The notes under the pieces are model-generated. The model worked only from the letters and a program-made list of their open reading frames with translations, was not told the origin of the DNA and did no database searches. The translations under genes were made by a program, and so were the position numbers. A stretch of 8,813 bases of DNA from Omnitrophica bacterium GWA2_52_8. Its GTDB lineage: Bacteria; Omnitrophota; Omnitrophia; Omnitrophales; Aquincolibacteriaceae. Shown here piece after piece: positions 5,980-8,813 of this stretch. Numbering within the stretch: the stretch's first letter is position 1; every line of letters begins with the position of its first letter. The stretch lies in contig MHFC01000021.1 in assembly GCA_001804025.1 (NCBI GenBank), positions 689 through 9,501 of the forward strand. Reading direction: 5' to 3'.

Positions 5980-8241
5980 TTAACGCTCCATGTGTTTCGG
6001 AATCGCCCCGCGGTAAATTTCCGAAAGCTCTTTCACGCTCATGGAAATCCTGCGGCCGATCTCAAGCGTCCCGCCACCTGAAACTTTGCCGATTTGATAA
6101 AAAGGGACCTGAAATTTTTGGGCCAGCCGGATGACGGCTTCCTTATGTTCGGGCGCCAAACTGATAATCACCCGCGACTGCGACTCCCCGAAATACAGGG
6201 CATCTTCGCGCAGCCCCAAGACGCCTCCGTCCTTCGCGGCGAGAACCATGTCCGCTTGATCGATCACGGCCCCCATCGGAACTTTTCCTCCGACCGCACA
6301 TTCCGCCAGCGCGACCGCCAGCCCGCCTTCGGACAAATCGTGGCAGGAAGATAAATAACGTTTTGACGCGGCCTCAAGAATGAAGGCCTGCAGCATTTTC
6401 TCACGCTGTAAATCCAGCCGCGGCGGAATACCCTGCTCGAGCCCGTGTTCCAGCATCAGGTAATGGGTTCCGCCGAGATCATTTCTTGTTTCGCCGATTA
6501 AAAGGACAAGGTCTTCTTTCTTTTGAAAATGCGAAGGCACCCGTAAATCAATGTCCTCGAGCAGTCCCACCATGCCGACAGTCGGCGTCGGATAAATGGC
6601 GCCTGCGGGACTTTCATTATAAAAACTCACATTACCGCCCGTTACGGGAGTTTCAAGGACCCGGCAGGCCTCGCTCATGCCCTCAACGGCCTGATGAAAC
6701 TGCCAAAATATTTCCGGCTTCATGGGATTTCCGAAGTTAAGGCAGTTCGTGATCGCAAGCGGCTTCGCGCCCGAACAGGCCACATTGCGCGCCGCTTCGG
6801 CAACCGCAATTTTTCCGCCTTCATAAGGATCCAGATAACAATACAAACTGTTGCAATCGGTGGCGACGGCAATTCCGCGCTTCGTCCCCTTGATGCGAAC
6901 GACCGCGGCGTCATGCCCCGGATAAAACACGGTGTCCGTCCGGACCATGTGATCATACTGCTGCCAAACCCAGGCCTTTGACGCAATCGTCGGATGAGAC
7001 AAAAGTTTTTTCAGGGTCGCGTTAAAATCGGCGGCTTCGCGCAGCTTTGAAAGGTTCAAAGCGCGCGTTTCTTTTAGGTATGCCGGCTCTTTTTCTTCCC
7101 GGCGATAGATAGGCCCTTCATCGGCAAGTGCTTTAGCAGGAATTTCAGCAGCGGGTACACCGCCGTCCGACACGCGCAGCATTTTTCCGTCACGCACCTC
7201 TCCGATTTTTACCGCATGGAGGTCCCACTTCCTGAAAATCGCCTCAACAACGGCCTCTTTGCCTTTCTTGACGATGATCAGCATACGTTCCTGCGACTCG
7301 GAGAGCATTAATTCATAAGGAATCATGCCGCTTTCCCGGCGCGGAACCAGTGCCAGATCAATTTCTATCCCGGTATCGCCCCGCGATGCCGTTTCACAGG
7401 TCGCGCAGGTCAAACCCGCTGCGCCCATGTCCTGCATCCCCACGACGGCATCGGTCTTCAGCAATTCGAGACAGGCCTCAAGCAGCAACTTCTCCATAAA
7501 AGGGTCGCCGACCTGCACCGCCGGCCGGTCTTCCCGGCTTTCTTCACTCAATTCTTTCGATGCAAAGGCCGCACCGCCCAATCCGTCCCGTCCCGTCGCC
7601 GAACCGACATAATAAACCGGGTTTCCGGCACCGCTTGCCTTGCCTTTAATAATTTCATCTTTCTTCATTAAACCCAAACACATCGCGTTAACCAGCGGAT
7701 TACCTTCATAGCAAGACTGAAAATAAACTTCCCCGCCGATTGTCGGCACGCCGATGCAGTTGCCGTAGTGCGCAATCCCCTCCACCACGCCGCGGAACAA
7801 GTGCTTCGTCTGAGACTGGTCCAGACTGCCGAAGCGCAGCGAGTTCATTAACAAAACAGGCCGCGCGCCCATGGTAAAGATGTCGCGCAAAATTCCGCCG
7901 ACGCCGGTGGCAGCGCCCTGAAACGGTTCGATGGCGGACGGATGGTTATGACTCTCAATCTTGAAACAGACTGCATACCCGTCGCCGATGTCGACAATGC
8001 CCGCGTTTTCTTCTCCCGCGCGCACAAGCAAATTCGGGCCTTGCGTGGGAAAGATTTTCAAGACCGGTTTTGAATTTTTATAGGAACAATGCTCGCTCCA
8101 CATCACGCTGAACATGCCGAGCTCGGTCCGGCTCGGTTCGCGGCCCAGGATCTTGAGAATACGGCTGTATTCTTCTTCCGTAAGGCCGTGCGCTTTGATG
8201 ATTTGGGGCGTCAATTTTTGTGGGGCCTGCGTCATGAGCAT
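5980..8241 (-). CDS. purL: FGAM synthase, small-type PurL synthetase subunit
   Basis: ATP-dependent conversion of FGAR to FGAM, the fourth step of purine synthesis, using ammonia channelled from PurQ with PurS as bridging subunit. The product is 753 residues, the Bacillus/Thermotoga-type short PurL, not the roughly 1300-residue proteobacterial form with built-in glutaminase. Visible elements are [14 protein letters not shown] with the catalytic His51, [21 protein letters not shown] (begins at 96), [41 protein letters not shown] and LSESQERM in the first half; then the second PurM-like repeat with [23 protein letters not shown] and [13 protein letters not shown]. The ATG at 8241 (or 8235, two codons later) gives the usual N-terminus; a TTG at 8325 would overlap purQ with residues unlike the family. 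No strong Shine-Dalgarno is seen. purQ ends 56 nt upstream. Confidence 0.97.
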   Translation of the reverse strand: MLMTQAPQKLTPQIIKAHGLTEEEYSRILKILGREPSRTELGMFSVMWSEHCSYKNSKPVLKIFPTQGPNLLVRAGEENAGIVDIGDGYAVCFKIESHNHPSAIEPFQGAATGVGGILRDIFTMGARPVLLMNSLRFGSLDQSQTKHLFRGVVEGIAHYGNCIGVPTIGGEVYFQSCYEGNPLVNAMCLGLMKKDEIIKGKASGAGNPVYYVGSATGRDGLGGAAFASKELSEESREDRPAVQVGDPFMEKLLLEACLELLKTDAVVGMQDMGAAGLTCATCETASRGDTGIEIDLALVPRRESGMIPYELMLSESQERMLIIVKKGKEAVVEAIFRKWDLHAVKIGEVRDGKMLRVSDGGVPAAEIPAKALADEGPIYRREEKEPAYLKETRALNLSKLREAADFNATLKKLLSHPTIASKAWVWQQYDHMVRTDTVFYPGHDAAVVRIKGTKRGIAVATDCNSLYCYLDPYEGGKIAVAEAARNVACSGAKPLAITNCLNFGNPMKPEIFWQFHQAVEGMSEACRVLETPVTGGNVSFYNESPAGAIYPTPTVGMVGLLEDIDLRVPSHFQKKEDLVLLIGETRNDLGGTHYLMLEHGLEQGIPPRLDLQREKMLQAFILEAASKRYLSSCHDLSEGGLAVALAECAVGGKVPMGAVIDQADMVLAAKDGGVLGLREDALYFGESQSRVIISLAPEHKEAVIRLAQKFQVPFYQIGKVSGGGTLEIGRRISMSVKELSEIYRGAIPKHMER

Positions 8242-8297
8242 AGTTTGTCTTGATTCAACCGGTTTTAAGTTTCCTGCGCGCGGCGGCATGCGTGCGC

Positions 8298-8813
8298 CTA
8301 AACTTCCGCCAGAATGCTTTCCCAAACCGCCCTGCCGTCCACTCCGGATAAAATTTCTTCACTGGAACGTTCCGGATGGGGCATCATCCCGAGAACGTTT
8401 CGCTTCTTATTTAAAATACCGGCGATCCCGTCCCGTGACCCGTTGGGATTGGACTCATCATTCACGGTCCCGTCAGCCGCTGCGTAACGAAAAACAATGC
8501 GGTCTTCGCCGGCCAGTTCCTTAAAAGTCTCATCGTCACAAGTATAATTTCCCTCGCCATGCGCAATAGGAATCGTCAAAAGACTTCCGGCCTTCATTTT
8601 CCGCGTAAAAAGACTGTTGCGGGTTTCGACCCGCAGCGTTACGTCCTTGCAGATAAAGGACAGGGTTTTGTTGCGGAGCATGGCCCCCGGAAGCATCCCG
8701 GCCTCGAGAAGAATTTGGAAACCGTTACAGATTCCAAGCACCGCCCGGCCTTGTCCGGCATGCTTGCGGACCGCTTCCATCGCCGGAGAAAAACGCGCGA
8801 TCGCTCCCGTGCG
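8298..8813 (-). CDS. purQ: FGAM synthase glutaminase subunit PurQ (5' end missing)
   Basis: Class I glutamine amidotransferase that releases ammonia from glutamine for PurL. The 171 visible C-terminal residues begin in frame at the window edge with [10 protein letters not shown], a stretch found in PurQ well inside the protein, so roughly 55-60 N-terminal residues are missing upstream; the ATG at 8780 is internal, not the start. Visible catalytic residues are the nucleophile Cys in GICNGFQ (visible residue 29) and the His and Glu of MMPHPER (visible residues 146 and 148). [10 protein letters not shown] is typical of PurQ. The separate purQ next to a short purL implies a three-part PurSQL complex, with purS expected just upstream. 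The stop TAG lies at 8298-8300, 56 nt before purL. Confidence 0.96.
   Translation of the reverse strand, partial: RTGAIARFSPAMEAVRKHAGQGRAVLGICNGFQILLEAGMLPGAMLRNKTLSFICKDVTLRVETRNSLFTRKMKAGSLLTIPIAHGEGNYTCDDETFKELAGEDRIVFRYAAADGTVNDESNPNGSRDGIAGILNKKRNVLGMMPHPERSSEEILSGVDGRAVWESILAEV

Noticed and set aside
8242..8325. N-terminal extension of PurL starting at a TTG at 8325, or at an ATG at 8289
   Set aside because: The added residues do not resemble PurL N-termini, the TTG overlaps purQ, and no ribosome binding site is suitably placed. The AACCGGTT palindrome at 8257-8264 is short and isolated.
1..8813. Undescribed defence, mobile or RNA-based system
   Set aside because: No transposase, integrase, toxin-antitoxin pair, repeat array, tRNA or riboswitch-like leader is visible. 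The upstream operon leader, where a purine riboswitch might lie, is outside the window.

Overview
The window is a compact set of nine minus-strand genes, read from high to low coordinates, probably cotranscribed. Gaps between genes run from a 4-nt overlap to about 81 nt, apart from one deeper overlap at the end, and no strong rho-independent terminator is visible. Order of transcription: purQ (5' end beyond the window), purL, purF, purM, purD, purE, a Sua5/YrdC–low-molecular-weight phosphatase fusion, rpiB, and the first codons of a probable glyA. No RNA genes, mobile elements, CRISPR arrays or long repeats were seen, and no gene-free stretch exceeds about 80 nt.

Region 1 (about 1664-8813) is a de novo purine operon of the Bacillus-like type. 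PurL is the short form of about 750 residues that works with separate PurQ and PurS. PurF has an N-terminal propeptide, a nucleophile cysteine and all four cysteines of the B. subtilis-type [4Fe-4S] cluster. The order purQ-L-F-M-D matches B. subtilis purQLFMNHD without purN and purH, and purE sits last instead of first. purC, purS, purB, purK, purN and purH are not in the window.

Region 2 (about 1-1663) resembles the B. subtilis ywlC-ywlE-ywlF(rpiB)-glyA neighbourhood, but the first two functions are joined in one 353-residue protein. An 81-nt spacer with three small inverted repeats separates it from purE. The metabolic logic holds together: RpiB supplies ribose-5-phosphate for PRPP, the substrate of PurF, and GlyA supplies glycine (used by PurD) and one-carbon units for the purine ring.

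The organism is a bacterium of moderate GC with Shine-Dalgarno-led translation. The short PurL, Fe-S PurF and the fusion point away from Proteobacteria and could fit a poorly cultured lineage such as Omnitrophota or another PVC-related group. That placement is inference from general impressions, not shown by the sequence. This is mostly a housekeeping region. The unusual points are the fusion protein, the rpiB/glyA overlap, the RpiB active-site variant and the structured purE–fusion spacer.
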